A stretch of 49,017 bases of DNA from contig JAOAGO010000022.1 of NCBI GenBank assembly GCA_026415715.1, positions 1-49,017 on the forward strand, in the 5' to 3' direction. Below the pieces are notes generated by a model. The model saw only the letters and a program-made list of their open reading frames with translations. It did not search any database and was not told the origin of the DNA. This DNA comes from Chitinophagaceae bacterium (GTDB lineage: Bacteria > Bacteroidota > Bacteroidia > Chitinophagales > Chitinophagaceae). The translations under genes and the position numbers were made by a program. Of this stretch, positions 28,860 through 36,580 are shown in pieces; the first letter of the stretch is position 1, and the number at the start of each line of letters is the position of its first letter.

Positions 28860-28870
28860 CAGGAATCACG
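28855..28870 (+). promoter_or_regulatory. Crp-like operator 4, before the YeeE pair
   Basis: TGTGACAGGAATCACG is a TGTGA-N6-TCACG palindrome that includes the stop codon of the TsdA-like gene. Its centre (28862.5) is 34 bp upstream of the centre of CAATTTTG (28893-28900), a -7 element with one mismatch. The first YeeE ATG is at 28925. Confidence 0.75.
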
Positions 28871-28924
28871 TTTTTAAATTACTTCATTGATACAATTTTG
28901 TAACAGAAATTAAAAACCAACAAT

Positions 28925-29485
28925 ATGGAATTTTTACAAAAACCCTGGCCTTGGTATATTGCCGGCCCTCTGATTGGTTTAACCGTGCCGGTTTTATTAT
29001 TGCTTGGAAATAAATCTTTCGGCATTTCGTCATCTTTACGACATGTATGCGCTGCTTGCATGCCTTCGAACATTCCTTTTTTTAAGTATGATTGGAAAAA
29101 GGAGGCGTGGAATTTGTTTTTTGTCGGGGGAATTTTTATCGGCGGTGTGATTGCTGGATTGTTTTTCCATCATTCCGGCCCGATTCAGCTAAATCCCAGG
29201 CTTACCGAAGAATTAGCCGGTTATGGTATAACTCAATATGAGGGTTTGGTACCATCCCAGATTTTTTCGTGGAGCCAATTATTAACTCCCCGGGGACTAA
29301 TCATGATGGTTCTCGGCGGATTTTTAGTAGGATTCGGCACCCGATACGCCGGAGGCTGTACTTCCGGGCATGCCATAATGGGATTAAGCAATTTGCAATG
29401 GCCTTCGCTTGTGGCGACCTGCTGTTTTATGGCCGGCGGTTTTTTAATGGCTAATCTGATATTACCACTGATTTTAAAACTTTAA
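28925..29485 (+). CDS. YeeE/YedE-type sulfur transporter, first half
   Basis: An inner-membrane protein of 186 residues with about four helices. It contains the sulfur-transport signature [16 protein letters not shown] (Cys145) and an additional pair in RHVCAACMP (Cys42, Cys45). In full-length YeeE (TsuA) proteins, a line of conserved cysteines passes thiosulfate across the membrane; such proteins are about twice this length. The next gene supplies the second half, so the two probably pair. It has its own operator at 28855. Import of thiosulfate or another sulfane-sulfur compound is the likely role. Confidence 0.87.
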   Translation: MEFLQKPWPWYIAGPLIGLTVPVLLLLGNKSFGISSSLRHVCAACMPSNIPFFKYDWKKEAWNLFFVGGIFIGGVIAGLFFHHSGPIQLNPRLTEELAGYGITQYEGLVPSQIFSWSQLLTPRGLIMMVLGGFLVGFGTRYAGGCTSGHAIMGLSNLQWPSLVATCCFMAGGFLMANLILPLILKL

Positions 29486-29509
29486 ACATCATTTAAAATA
29501 ATTTCTAAA

Positions 29510-30040
29510 ATGGAAACACTAAACACTTCTTCTGCAACATCACCTGTTGTTCTTGAGCATGATACGGATTTTGAAGTGCGTTCGGAAAATGCCATGTGTG
29601 TAAACTATTCCAAACTGGACAAACCCATTACTTCGCTTTTAAAATATGCCGTAGCCGGCATGGTATTTGGGATTGTTCTGGTGAAAGCAGAAGTGATTTC
29701 ATGGTATCGTATTCAGGAAATGTTCCGGTTACAAAGTTTTCATATGTATGGTCTCATCGGTTCGGCAGTAGCGGTAGGAATGCTCAGCGTTTGGTTGATT
29801 AAAAAATTCAACTTAAAATCAATTGAAGGAGAGCCTATAAAACTGGAACCTAAAAAGTTTAATAAAGGACAAATATTTGGGGGGCTTTTATTTGGTTTTG
29901 GCTGGGCGCTTACCGGCGCATGTCCGGGCCCGTTGTTTGCGCAAATCGGTTACGGGGCAACCGTGATAATTGTAACGCTTTTGAGTGCCATTGCAGGCAC
30001 CTGGGTTTACGGTAAATTAAGGCCAAAACTGCCGCATTAA
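29510..30040 (+). CDS. YeeE/YedE-type sulfur transporter, second half
   Basis: A 176-residue membrane protein with about four helices (DUF6691-type). After a 40-residue soluble N-terminus (with Cys30) come hydrophobic segments and the signature FGFGWALTGACPGPLFAQIG (Cys138), the counterpart of the GGCTSGH motif in its partner. It begins 24 bp after the first half and ends the sulfur island. The pair is best read as a heterodimeric transporter equivalent to one fused YeeE/YedE protein. Confidence 0.86.
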   Translation: METLNTSSATSPVVLEHDTDFEVRSENAMCVNYSKLDKPITSLLKYAVAGMVFGIVLVKAEVISWYRIQEMFRLQSFHMYGLIGSAVAVGMLSVWLIKKFNLKSIEGEPIKLEPKKFNKGQIFGGLLFGFGWALTGACPGPLFAQIGYGATVIIVTLLSAIAGTWVYGKLRPKLPH

Positions 30041-30090
30041 TGTTTTACTATTTATATTACGGCTTTTTGCATTTATTACTTGAAATCAGA

Positions 30091-30108
30091 ACTTCAAATC
30101 GTTGAAGT
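30091..30108. terminator. Small perfect hairpin between convergent units
   Basis: ACTTCAA (30091-30097) and TTGAAGT (30102-30108) form a perfect 7-bp stem with a 4-nt loop, located between the end of the YeeE pair and the end of the convergent rnhA gene. The flanks lack a strong T tract on either strand, so it is only a weak bidirectional terminator candidate. Confidence 0.3.
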
Positions 30109-30113
30109 AAAAT

Positions 30114-30752
30114 TTATTTCCTTCCAAAATCGGCAGGGTTTTCGCCCCAGCTTTTGGTTTCCCATTTTAATATGGGATTCTCATAGTTATTTTGCTCAAG
30201 CCATTTTACGGCCCGGTTTAGTAGTTCAAAAATTTTTTTATTTGAAGGTGTTGGTACAAGTTGGGTTTTTGGTTTTTTGTTTTTGACCCATAAAATGGCT
30301 ACGTTACTGTCTGAATAAACCGGGATAGAAGATTTTATTTTTTTCAGATAAGCCAGTGCATGAACAATAGCCAGAAACTCACCCACGTTGTTGGTGGCGT
30401 ATTCAAATGGGCCCTGGTGAAAAATTTTTTTACCGGTTTTCAGATATATGCCCTGATACTCCATTTGACCGGTTTTGCTGTTGCATGCGGCATCTACAAC
30501 AATGCTTTCAGGAATCGGCGATGATGCGTGATTTGATTTTTTTTGCGTAATGAGTTTGTTTGTTTTTAATTCATTAAACGATTTTTCATTTTTTTCTCTG
30601 AAGGCTTTTTCGGCCGACTCTTTATCCGGGAAGCCTTTGTATCTGGCCTTCGAAAATCTTTCTACCTGTTTCCTGCATTCTTCCCAGGACGAATAAATGC
30701 CGGGCTTTATGCCATTCCATACTACATAATATTTATTTTTTTGAGAAGGCAT
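30114..30752 (-). CDS. rnhA: Ribonuclease H1 with N-terminal hybrid-binding domain
   Basis: RNase H removes RNA from RNA-DNA hybrids. The 212-residue protein has an N-terminal viroplasmin-like domain (YYVVWNGIKPGIYSSWEECRKQV, residues 8-52) that binds hybrids, a Lys-rich linker, and a C-terminal RNase H fold. The four catalytic acidic residues are in VVDAAC (Asp87), GEFLA (Glu125), YSDSN (Asp148) and ENPADFGR (Asp208). It starts 8 bp after the carboxylase stop, in one operon. This is the eukaryote-like, two-domain type common in Bacteroidota. Confidence 0.93.
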   Translation of the reverse strand: MPSQKNKYYVVWNGIKPGIYSSWEECRKQVERFSKARYKGFPDKESAEKAFREKNEKSFNELKTNKLITQKKSNHASSPIPESIVVDAACNSKTGQMEYQGIYLKTGKKIFHQGPFEYATNNVGEFLAIVHALAYLKKIKSSIPVYSDSNVAILWVKNKKPKTQLVPTPSNKKIFELLNRAVKWLEQNNYENPILKWETKSWGENPADFGRK

Positions 30753-30760
30753 AAAAAATA

Positions 30761-32386
30761 TCAGACCTGGAACACACCTGTTTTTAAATCGTTTATTTGT
30801 GCATTATGATTTGCCGCATGCAAGGCTTCGCTGATGATGTTTCGGGTATCCAAAGGGTCAATAATGGCATCTATCCATAGCCGCGCCGCCGCATAATAGG
30901 GTGATGTTTGTTTGTCATAGCGACTTTTTATGCTTTGCAACAGATGGTCTTCTTCTTCTTTACTTAACGTTTTGCCTTGTGCTTTTTGTGAGGCCACTTC
31001 TATCTGAAGTAATGTTTTGGCGGCAGAGTCTCCGCTCATCACGGCAATTTTTGCCGTAGGCCATGCAAAAATAAAACGGGGGTCGTAGGCTTTTCCGCAC
31101 ATTGCATAATTTCCGGCGCCAAAACTGTTTCCGGTGATGATCGTAATTTTAGGCACCACGGAGTTTGCAACCGCATTGACCAGCTTGGCGCCATCTTTGA
31201 TAATCCCGGCATGTTCGCTACGGCTACCCACCATAAAACCGGTAACATCCTGAAAGAATACCAGGGGAATATTTTTCTGGTTGCAGTTTAGCACAAAACG
31301 GGCCGCTTTATCGGCGCTGTCGTTATAAATAACCCCACCCATCTGCATTTCGCCGCGGGCATTTTTTACAATTTTTCGCTGATTGGCTACGATGCCTACT
31401 GCCCAACCGTCAATACGGGCGTAGGCGCATACAATCGTTTTACCGTAATCTGCTTTAAACTGTTCTAATGCCGAGTTATCTACAATGCGTTCAAGTATTT
31501 CTGTTACATCATAGGGTTTTCCGTCAACCGGAAACAGACCATATATCTCTTCCGGATTTTTTAAAGGAGGCTGAGGCGTGATTCTGTTAAACCCTGCTTT
31601 GGGTTTTTCGCCCAGTCTGGAAATGATTTTTTTTACCTGATCGAAACACTCCTGTTCTGTACTGAATTTGTAATCGGCAATTCCGCTGATTTGGGTATGA
31701 GTTACGGCCCCACCAAGCGTTTCATGATCCACTTCTTCACCTATGGCTGCTTTTACCAGATATGGCCCGGCCAGATAAATAGAGCCGTTGCCTTCCACCA
31801 TCAAGGTTTCGTCACTCATTATGGGTAAATAGGCGCCGCCGGCTACACAGGGGCCAGTCACCACCGCAATTTGGGTTATGCCCATAGCGCTCATACGTGC
31901 ATTATTACGGAATATTCGCCCAAAGTGTTCTTTATCCGGAAAAATTTCATCCTGTAAAGGAAGAAACACACCGGCACTATCAACAATATAAACGACGGGA
32001 AGATGATTTTCCATGGCAATTTCCTGCAGCCTCAGATTTTTTTTTCCTGTTATAGGAAACCAGGCTCCGGCTTTTACGGTTTGGTCATTGGCTACAATCA
32101 CACACTGCTTTCCGCTGATATATCCCACACCCCCCACGGTTCCTCCGGCAGGACAGCCTCCGTATTCATTATACATATCATCGCCTGCCAGGGCACCGAT
32201 TTCAACAAATGGTTTCTCTTTGTCGCAGAGGTATTCAATTCGTTCTCTTGCTGTAAGTTTATTTTTTTCTCTTTGCTTTTCTATGGCTTTCCGGCCGCCA
32301 CCGAGATAGATTTTTTGTAATTTATTCTGAAGCTCTTCCAGCCTTTGTTTCATCTGTTCTTCGTTTTTTTTGAAATCCGGATTCAT
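30761..32386 (-). CDS. Acyl-CoA carboxylase, carboxyltransferase (beta) subunit
   Basis: The biotin-dependent carboxyltransferase subunit (541 residues) moves CO2 from carboxybiotin onto an acyl-CoA. The segments DSAGVFLPLQDEIFPDKEHF, GPCVAGGAYLPIMSDE and YLAGPYLVKAAIGEEV resemble the methylcrotonyl-CoA carboxylase beta group more than the propionyl-CoA group, which would point to leucine breakdown, but specificity is not certain. The C-terminal half has the second crotonase-like lobe (FFQDVTGFMVGSRSEHAGI; GNSFGAGNYAMCGKAY). The biotin-carrying alpha subunit is not adjacent. Its promoter probably uses TATCTTTG on the minus strand at 32403-32410. Confidence 0.92.
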   Translation of the reverse strand: MNPDFKKNEEQMKQRLEELQNKLQKIYLGGGRKAIEKQREKNKLTARERIEYLCDKEKPFVEIGALAGDDMYNEYGGCPAGGTVGGVGYISGKQCVIVANDQTVKAGAWFPITGKKNLRLQEIAMENHLPVVYIVDSAGVFLPLQDEIFPDKEHFGRIFRNNARMSAMGITQIAVVTGPCVAGGAYLPIMSDETLMVEGNGSIYLAGPYLVKAAIGEEVDHETLGGAVTHTQISGIADYKFSTEQECFDQVKKIISRLGEKPKAGFNRITPQPPLKNPEEIYGLFPVDGKPYDVTEILERIVDNSALEQFKADYGKTIVCAYARIDGWAVGIVANQRKIVKNARGEMQMGGVIYNDSADKAARFVLNCNQKNIPLVFFQDVTGFMVGSRSEHAGIIKDGAKLVNAVANSVVPKITIITGNSFGAGNYAMCGKAYDPRFIFAWPTAKIAVMSGDSAAKTLLQIEVASQKAQGKTLSKEEEDHLLQSIKSRYDKQTSPYYAAARLWIDAIIDPLDTRNIISEALHAANHNAQINDLKTGVFQV

Positions 32387-32402
32387 AAAAATGTATTTAC
32401 GT

Positions 32403-32410
32403 CAAAGATA
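32403..32410 (-). promoter_or_regulatory. Bacteroidota -7 element of the carboxylase/rnhA operon
   Basis: Read on the minus strand the sequence is TATCTTTG, an exact TAnnTTTG match, 16 bp upstream of the carboxylase ATG. No clear -33 TTTG is seen at the usual distance. Confidence 0.6.
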
Positions 32411-32535
32411 GTGTAAACAGGTCTTCTGTAATGGATACTTTTGATTGAGCCGGTAAAGACATTTTATCACTGAAATATACCCTGTTTGCGGTATTTTAAG
32501 ACAAAATAAAATACATACATTTATTTTCTTAATAA

Positions 32536-32940
32536 ATGTTTCTTATGTTTTACTGTAATTTTTTAGATGTGGCTGTTGTGCCAACAGCACAAAACGATAT
32601 TATTCGACTCATTGCATTAACTCTGGCCGTCACCCTTGTTGAGGCTTTGTTGTTGACCGCCATAAAATATCAACCCTTGCGTCATTCTCTGTGGCAGTCA
32701 TTGGTAATAAATGCTCTTTCCACTGCATTGGGTATAGTGATCCGGCTTTTCACGCCATTTCTTTTTTTAGAAGGTGATTTTTATTTGTTGAAGTTGTTTT
32801 TGCTTACTCTTATCATTGAATTTCCGATTCTTTATCTGTTAAATAAAATGAAACCTGTAAGTAAAACTGCCCTGGCTTGTTTGATTATAAATGTAGTAAG
32901 TTATCTTTTGCTCATTTTATATATCAACTTTTTTAACTGA
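32536..32940 (+). CDS. Small membrane protein of unknown function
   Basis: A 134-residue hydrophobic protein with four probable membrane helices (about residues 22-42, 53-75, 80-98 and 108-130). A short N-terminal segment (MFLMFYCNFLDVAVVPTAQND) precedes them. No family is recognised. ATG at 32545 is an alternative start. It ends 3 bp before an MFS transporter gene, so the two are co-transcribed and may work together, but nothing in the sequence shows how. TACATTTA near 32516 is a one-mismatch -7 candidate. Confidence 0.65.
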   Translation: MFLMFYCNFLDVAVVPTAQNDIIRLIALTLAVTLVEALLLTAIKYQPLRHSLWQSLVINALSTALGIVIRLFTPFLFLEGDFYLLKLFLLTLIIEFPILYLLNKMKPVSKTALACLIINVVSYLLLILYINFFN

Positions 32941-32943
32941 CAA

Positions 32944-33993
32944 ATGAAAAAATATATTATTCTTTTGGGCGCAGGCCATGGAATCAATGATTTACTGGCG
33001 GGATACATGCTGGGAAACCTGGCATTTCGAGGTGATGTTAAGATGACTTTTGTCTCGCTGATGATTTATAATCTTCTGGCTTTTGGCGGACAATATTTTG
33101 TTTCATTGCTCCTCAGCAGAACGGGAAAACACTCTTTTTTTGTACGCCTGGCCTGGTGTTTTCATGTACTTGCTTTATTTCTTTTTGAGGTTTATCCGCC
33201 AACTGCATTTATTTTTTCCGGAATGGGTTCGGCAATTTACCATGTTGCAGGCTGTTCATTCAGCATAAGTGATAGAGAATCGTCTTCGGTTGGTTTTTTT
33301 GCAGCGCCCGGGGTTTTAGGACTCATTGCCGGCGGTTATCTTGCCTGGCAGGGATATAACCTGATCATATTTTTGGTTGTTGTCTGTTTCATTTTTTTAA
33401 TGCTTTTTTTAAAAGTTCCTTTGAAAAATAAGCCCTCTTTAAAGCGGAAAACGCATACCCCGGTTACTCCCGATATGCATGACTGGCTGATGATAGCTTT
33501 ACTTTCAGTAGTGGCACTACGCTCTGCCGTATGGAATATTTTTCAGTTTATTTTTCAGGAAAACTATACCGCACTGATCGCAATCGCTTTATCTGCTGCT
33601 GCCGGAAAATTAATCGGAGGCTGGCTTGCCGATAAGGTGGGTCTGAGGTTTTACATTTACTTTACTTTGTTAAGTTCTGCTCCTTTGCTCAGTTTCCTGA
33701 AACATGATTTGGTAGCCATGAGCATAGGAATAGCTTTGCTGCAATCGGGGGTTCCGGCTACAACAGTATTACTTTATCGCTCCACAAATTGCCATAAAGA
33801 AGCGGCAGTGGCTCATACATTCGGAACGGCTATACTTGCCGGGGCATTTATTTTTCTTTTGCCAAAGGATTGGTTAACGCAAAATATCATGATACCCTTC
33901 AGTTTGGTGATGCTGGCAGTGCTTCTGTTGGCGTTCACTCAAAAAAGTAAAAAGCTTAAGGCTAAGAAGCTGATATCATCCCCAATTCACTAA
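32944..33993 (+). CDS. MFS transporter, Fsr-like
   Basis: A 349-residue polytopic membrane protein, short for the major facilitator superfamily (about 10-11 helices). The N-terminus GAGHGINDLLAGYM resembles the HGxND motif of the fosmidomycin-resistance (Fsr)-type MFS branch. A central basic loop (about residues 162-180) separates the two halves, and the second contains an MFS-like loop GGWLADKVGLRFY. The substrate is unknown. Codon use and gene spacing are like the neighbours. It is preceded by the small membrane protein gene and followed by an independently promoted pdhB. Confidence 0.78.
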   Translation: MKKYIILLGAGHGINDLLAGYMLGNLAFRGDVKMTFVSLMIYNLLAFGGQYFVSLLLSRTGKHSFFVRLAWCFHVLALFLFEVYPPTAFIFSGMGSAIYHVAGCSFSISDRESSSVGFFAAPGVLGLIAGGYLAWQGYNLIIFLVVVCFIFLMLFLKVPLKNKPSLKRKTHTPVTPDMHDWLMIALLSVVALRSAVWNIFQFIFQENYTALIAIALSAAAGKLIGGWLADKVGLRFYIYFTLLSSAPLLSFLKHDLVAMSIGIALLQSGVPATTVLLYRSTNCHKEAAVAHTFGTAILAGAFIFLLPKDWLTQNIMIPFSLVMLAVLLLAFTQKSKKLKAKKLISSPIH

Positions 33994-34041
33994 ATTTTAT
34001 GTAGAGATTGGAAATTTTTAGGTTCTGAAAATTTTCCCGGT

Positions 34042-34049
34042 TAAATTTG
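34042..34049 (+). promoter_or_regulatory. Bacteroidota -7 element of pdhB
   Basis: TAAATTTG matches TAnnTTTG exactly, 24 bp before the pdhB ATG. The -33 region has only a weak T-rich match. Confidence 0.6.
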
Positions 34050-34073
34050 TCGGCTAATTAAACGAATAACAAT

Positions 34074-35063
34074 ATGGCCAGAATGATAGCCTTTCGTGAA
34101 GCCTTACGCGAAGCCATGAGCGAAGAAATGCGAAGAGATGAGAGGGTATTTTTAATGGGTGAAGAAGTGGCTGAATATAACGGGGCTTATAAAGTAAGTC
34201 AGGGTATGTTAGCTGAATTTGGTCCCAAACGGGTTATTGACACCCCCATTTCCGAGCTTGGCTTTGCCGCCATAGGTGTAGGGGCAGCACAGAACGGGCT
34301 TCGTCCGATTGTAGAATTTATGACATGGAACTTTGCCGTACTGGCGCTGGACCAAATCCTGAACACAGCCTCAAAAATGCTGGCCATGAGTGGCGGTCAA
34401 ATCAATTGTCCGATTGTCTTTCGCGGGCCAAACGGTTCTGCCGGACAGTTAGGGGCGCAACACTCCACGGCTTTTGAAAGCATTTATGCAAATATTCCCG
34501 GTATTAAAGTAGTATCGCCCAGTAACGGTTATGATGCCAAAGGATTACTGAAGCAAGCCATCCGCTTCGAAGAAGACCCGGTTGTGTTTATGGAAAGCGA
34601 AGTGATGTACGGCGATAAATGCGAAGTGCCCGAAGAGGAATATTATATTGAACTGGGTAAGGCAGACATTAAACGTAAAGGAAATGATGTTACGCTGGTT
34701 TCTTTTAATAAAATGATGAAAGTGGCTCTGGGCGCTGCCGCCGAACTGGAAAAAGAAGGCATCAGTGCAGAAGTGATAGACCTGCGAACGATTCGTCCGC
34801 TGGATTGGAAAACCATTCTGGAAAGTGTTAAAAAAACAAATCGCCTGGTCATTGTAGAAGAGCAATGGCCTTTTGGTTCGGTTTCTTCAGAAATTGCTTA
34901 CAGAATTCAAAAAGAAGGTTTTGACTATCTTGATGCTCCCATAAGGCGCATTACATCAGCCGACGCACCGCTACATTATGCTCCGAATTTAGTGCAGGCA
35001 GCCCTTCCGGATGTGGCTCGTACGGTGAAACTGGTTAAAGAAGTGATGTATTTACAGAAGTAA
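34074..35063 (+). CDS. pdhB: Pyruvate dehydrogenase E1 component, beta subunit
   Basis: The beta chain of heterotetrameric E1, which works with an alpha chain and thiamine diphosphate to decarboxylate pyruvate and feed the E2 lipoyl arm. The 329-residue product starts MARMIAFREALREAMSEEM and shows FLMGEEVAEYNGAYKVSQG, DTPISELGFAAIGVGAA, the FRGPNGSAGQLGAQHS block, and the C-terminal transketolase-like domain with LVIVEEQWPFGSV. Length is normal. Neither pdhA nor E2/E3 is adjacent, so this is an orphan beta-subunit gene with its own promoter and terminator. Branched-chain 2-oxoacid specificity is less likely from sequence but cannot be ruled out. Confidence 0.92.
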   Translation: MARMIAFREALREAMSEEMRRDERVFLMGEEVAEYNGAYKVSQGMLAEFGPKRVIDTPISELGFAAIGVGAAQNGLRPIVEFMTWNFAVLALDQILNTASKMLAMSGGQINCPIVFRGPNGSAGQLGAQHSTAFESIYANIPGIKVVSPSNGYDAKGLLKQAIRFEEDPVVFMESEVMYGDKCEVPEEEYYIELGKADIKRKGNDVTLVSFNKMMKVALGAAAELEKEGISAEVIDLRTIRPLDWKTILESVKKTNRLVIVEEQWPFGSVSSEIAYRIQKEGFDYLDAPIRRITSADAPLHYAPNLVQAALPDVARTVKLVKEVMYLQK

Positions 35064-35226
35064 TGATAGCTGTCGTTATTAGAATTCAATAATATGTCAT
35101 GTAAAACATTATCAGGATTACTAGATTTACGATGTTGAAAAAAAATTAATATTTTAATAAATTTTTCCAATTTATTCATGCGAATTTGCTTAGGTTTTTC
35201 ATAGGATATTGGATTTTAAAAGTCGA

Positions 35227-35254
35227 AGCCGGGTTTCTACCCGGTTTCTTTTTT
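35227..35254 (+). terminator. Intrinsic terminator between pdhB and the response regulator
   Basis: The stem CCGGGT (35229-35234) pairs with ACCCGG (35239-35244), extendable by two weaker pairs, and is followed by a T-rich tail. It lies about 165 bp after pdhB; the stretch between (35064-35226) is AT-rich and holds nothing recognisable. Confidence 0.8.
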
Positions 35255-35306
35255 CCTGCTCCCCAACGGTTGATTGCTTATTTTTACATAAAAATTTTGA
35301 AGCCCG

Positions 35307-36467
35307 ATGCCTGATATTCTGATAATAGATGATGAAAAAGCAATACGCAAAACGCTTACTGAAATTTTAACTTACGAAGGATATACTGTGGAAGAAGCCC
35401 TGGACGGGGAAGAAGGGCTCAGAAAATTTTCCGAGAAAACATTCGATCTGGTCTTGTGCGATATTAAAATGCCCAAAATAGATGGAATGGAGTTTTTACA
35501 AAAAGCCGGATTGCAAAATCCGGATGTACCGGTTGTAATGATTTCGGGCCATGGGAATATTGAAACCGCTGTTGAAGCCGTAAAAAAAGGCGCTTTCGAT
35601 TACATTGCCAAGCCTCCCGACTTAAATCGTCTGCTGATAACGATACGAAATGCTATGGATAAAAGCCGTTTGATGACGGAAACAAAATCATTAAAACGAA
35701 AAGTAAGCAAAGTGCAGGAAATGATTGGCGAGTCTTTGGCGATGCAAAAGATTAGAGAAACCATAGAAAAAGTAGCACCAACAGATGCCCGGGTATTAAT
35801 TACCGGCGACAACGGTGTGGGAAAAGAACTGGTAGCCCGGTGGATCCATGAAAAAAGTTTACGCAGAAACCAGCCGCTGATTGAGGTAAACTGTGCTGCC
35901 ATACCTACCGAGCTTATCGAAAGTGAGTTGTTTGGACATGAAAAAGGTTCATTCACTTCTGCAGTGAAGCAACGTATCGGAAAGTTTGAAGCGGCTCACG
36001 GAGGCACGCTTTTTCTGGATGAAGTAGGCGATATGAGCCTGAGCGCTCAGGCTAAAGTACTTCGTGCGCTGCAGGAAGGAAAAATCAGCCGTGTGGGAAG
36101 CGATAAAGATATCAGTGTGGATGTAAGGGTTATTTCGGCAACCAATAAAGACCTGCTGAAAGAAATAGAAAATAAAAACTTCCGAATAGATTTATATCAC
36201 AGGCTCAGCGTCATCATTATTCATGTACCTTCACTAAATGAAAGAAAAGAAGATATTCCGTTGCTGACTGATTATTTTCTGCGGCAAATCTGCAATGAAT
36301 ACGGAATTGCAGTAAAATCGATTGATGCATCGGCCGTAGAATTATTACAGGAATATCACTGGACCGGCAACATCCGGGAGTTGCGGAATGTGGTTGAGCG
36401 TTTAATTATTTTATCCGGAAAGAATATTACGGCAGAAGATGTAAAACATTACGTTTTGCCCCGATAG
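35307..36467 (+). CDS. NtrC-like response regulator without DNA-binding domain
   Basis: A 386-residue protein with a receiver domain (residues 3-118; phospho-acceptor Asp52 in LCDIKMP, Lys102 in IAKPPD), a short linker, and a sigma-54-interaction AAA+ domain: Walker A GDNGVGKE (167-174), Walker B TLFLDEVGD (233-242), and the arginine-finger region ending in EYHWTGNIRELRNVVERL. The loop that contacts sigma-54 is GSFTSA (214-219) instead of GAFTGA. The chain stops at HYVLPR, right after the AAA+ domain, and lacks the C-terminal Fis-type helix-turn-helix. It may act from solution or regulate something other than sigma-54 promoters. No partner kinase is adjacent. Confidence 0.9.
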   Translation: MPDILIIDDEKAIRKTLTEILTYEGYTVEEALDGEEGLRKFSEKTFDLVLCDIKMPKIDGMEFLQKAGLQNPDVPVVMISGHGNIETAVEAVKKGAFDYIAKPPDLNRLLITIRNAMDKSRLMTETKSLKRKVSKVQEMIGESLAMQKIRETIEKVAPTDARVLITGDNGVGKELVARWIHEKSLRRNQPLIEVNCAAIPTELIESELFGHEKGSFTSAVKQRIGKFEAAHGGTLFLDEVGDMSLSAQAKVLRALQEGKISRVGSDKDISVDVRVISATNKDLLKEIENKNFRIDLYHRLSVIIIHVPSLNERKEDIPLLTDYFLRQICNEYGIAVKSIDASAVELLQEYHWTGNIRELRNVVERLIILSGKNITAEDVKHYVLPR

Positions 36468-36532
36468 TTTTTTTGCCTCTTTTCATGTACCTCATTCAAT
36501 TTTGCTTTTAGCAAAACTTTCTGTTTTTCTGC

Positions 36533-36562
36533 TTTGAGAGGAAAATATTTATGATATTTTTG
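36533..36562 (+). promoter_or_regulatory. Bacteroidota housekeeping promoter of lepB
   Basis: TTTG (36533-36536) and TATTTTTG (36555-36562, exact TAnnTTTG) are 18 bp apart. The lepB ATG follows 18 bp after the -7 element. A weak hairpin (TTTTGC/GCAAAA, 36500-36516) upstream may end the preceding transcript. Confidence 0.75.
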
Positions 36563-36580
36563 CTGGCTTAAAAAAAGTTC

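Noticed and set aside
20050-30040. Calling this a complete Sox thiosulfate-oxidation operon
   Set aside because: No SoxA, X, Y, Z, C or D homolog is present, only a SoxB-like protein.
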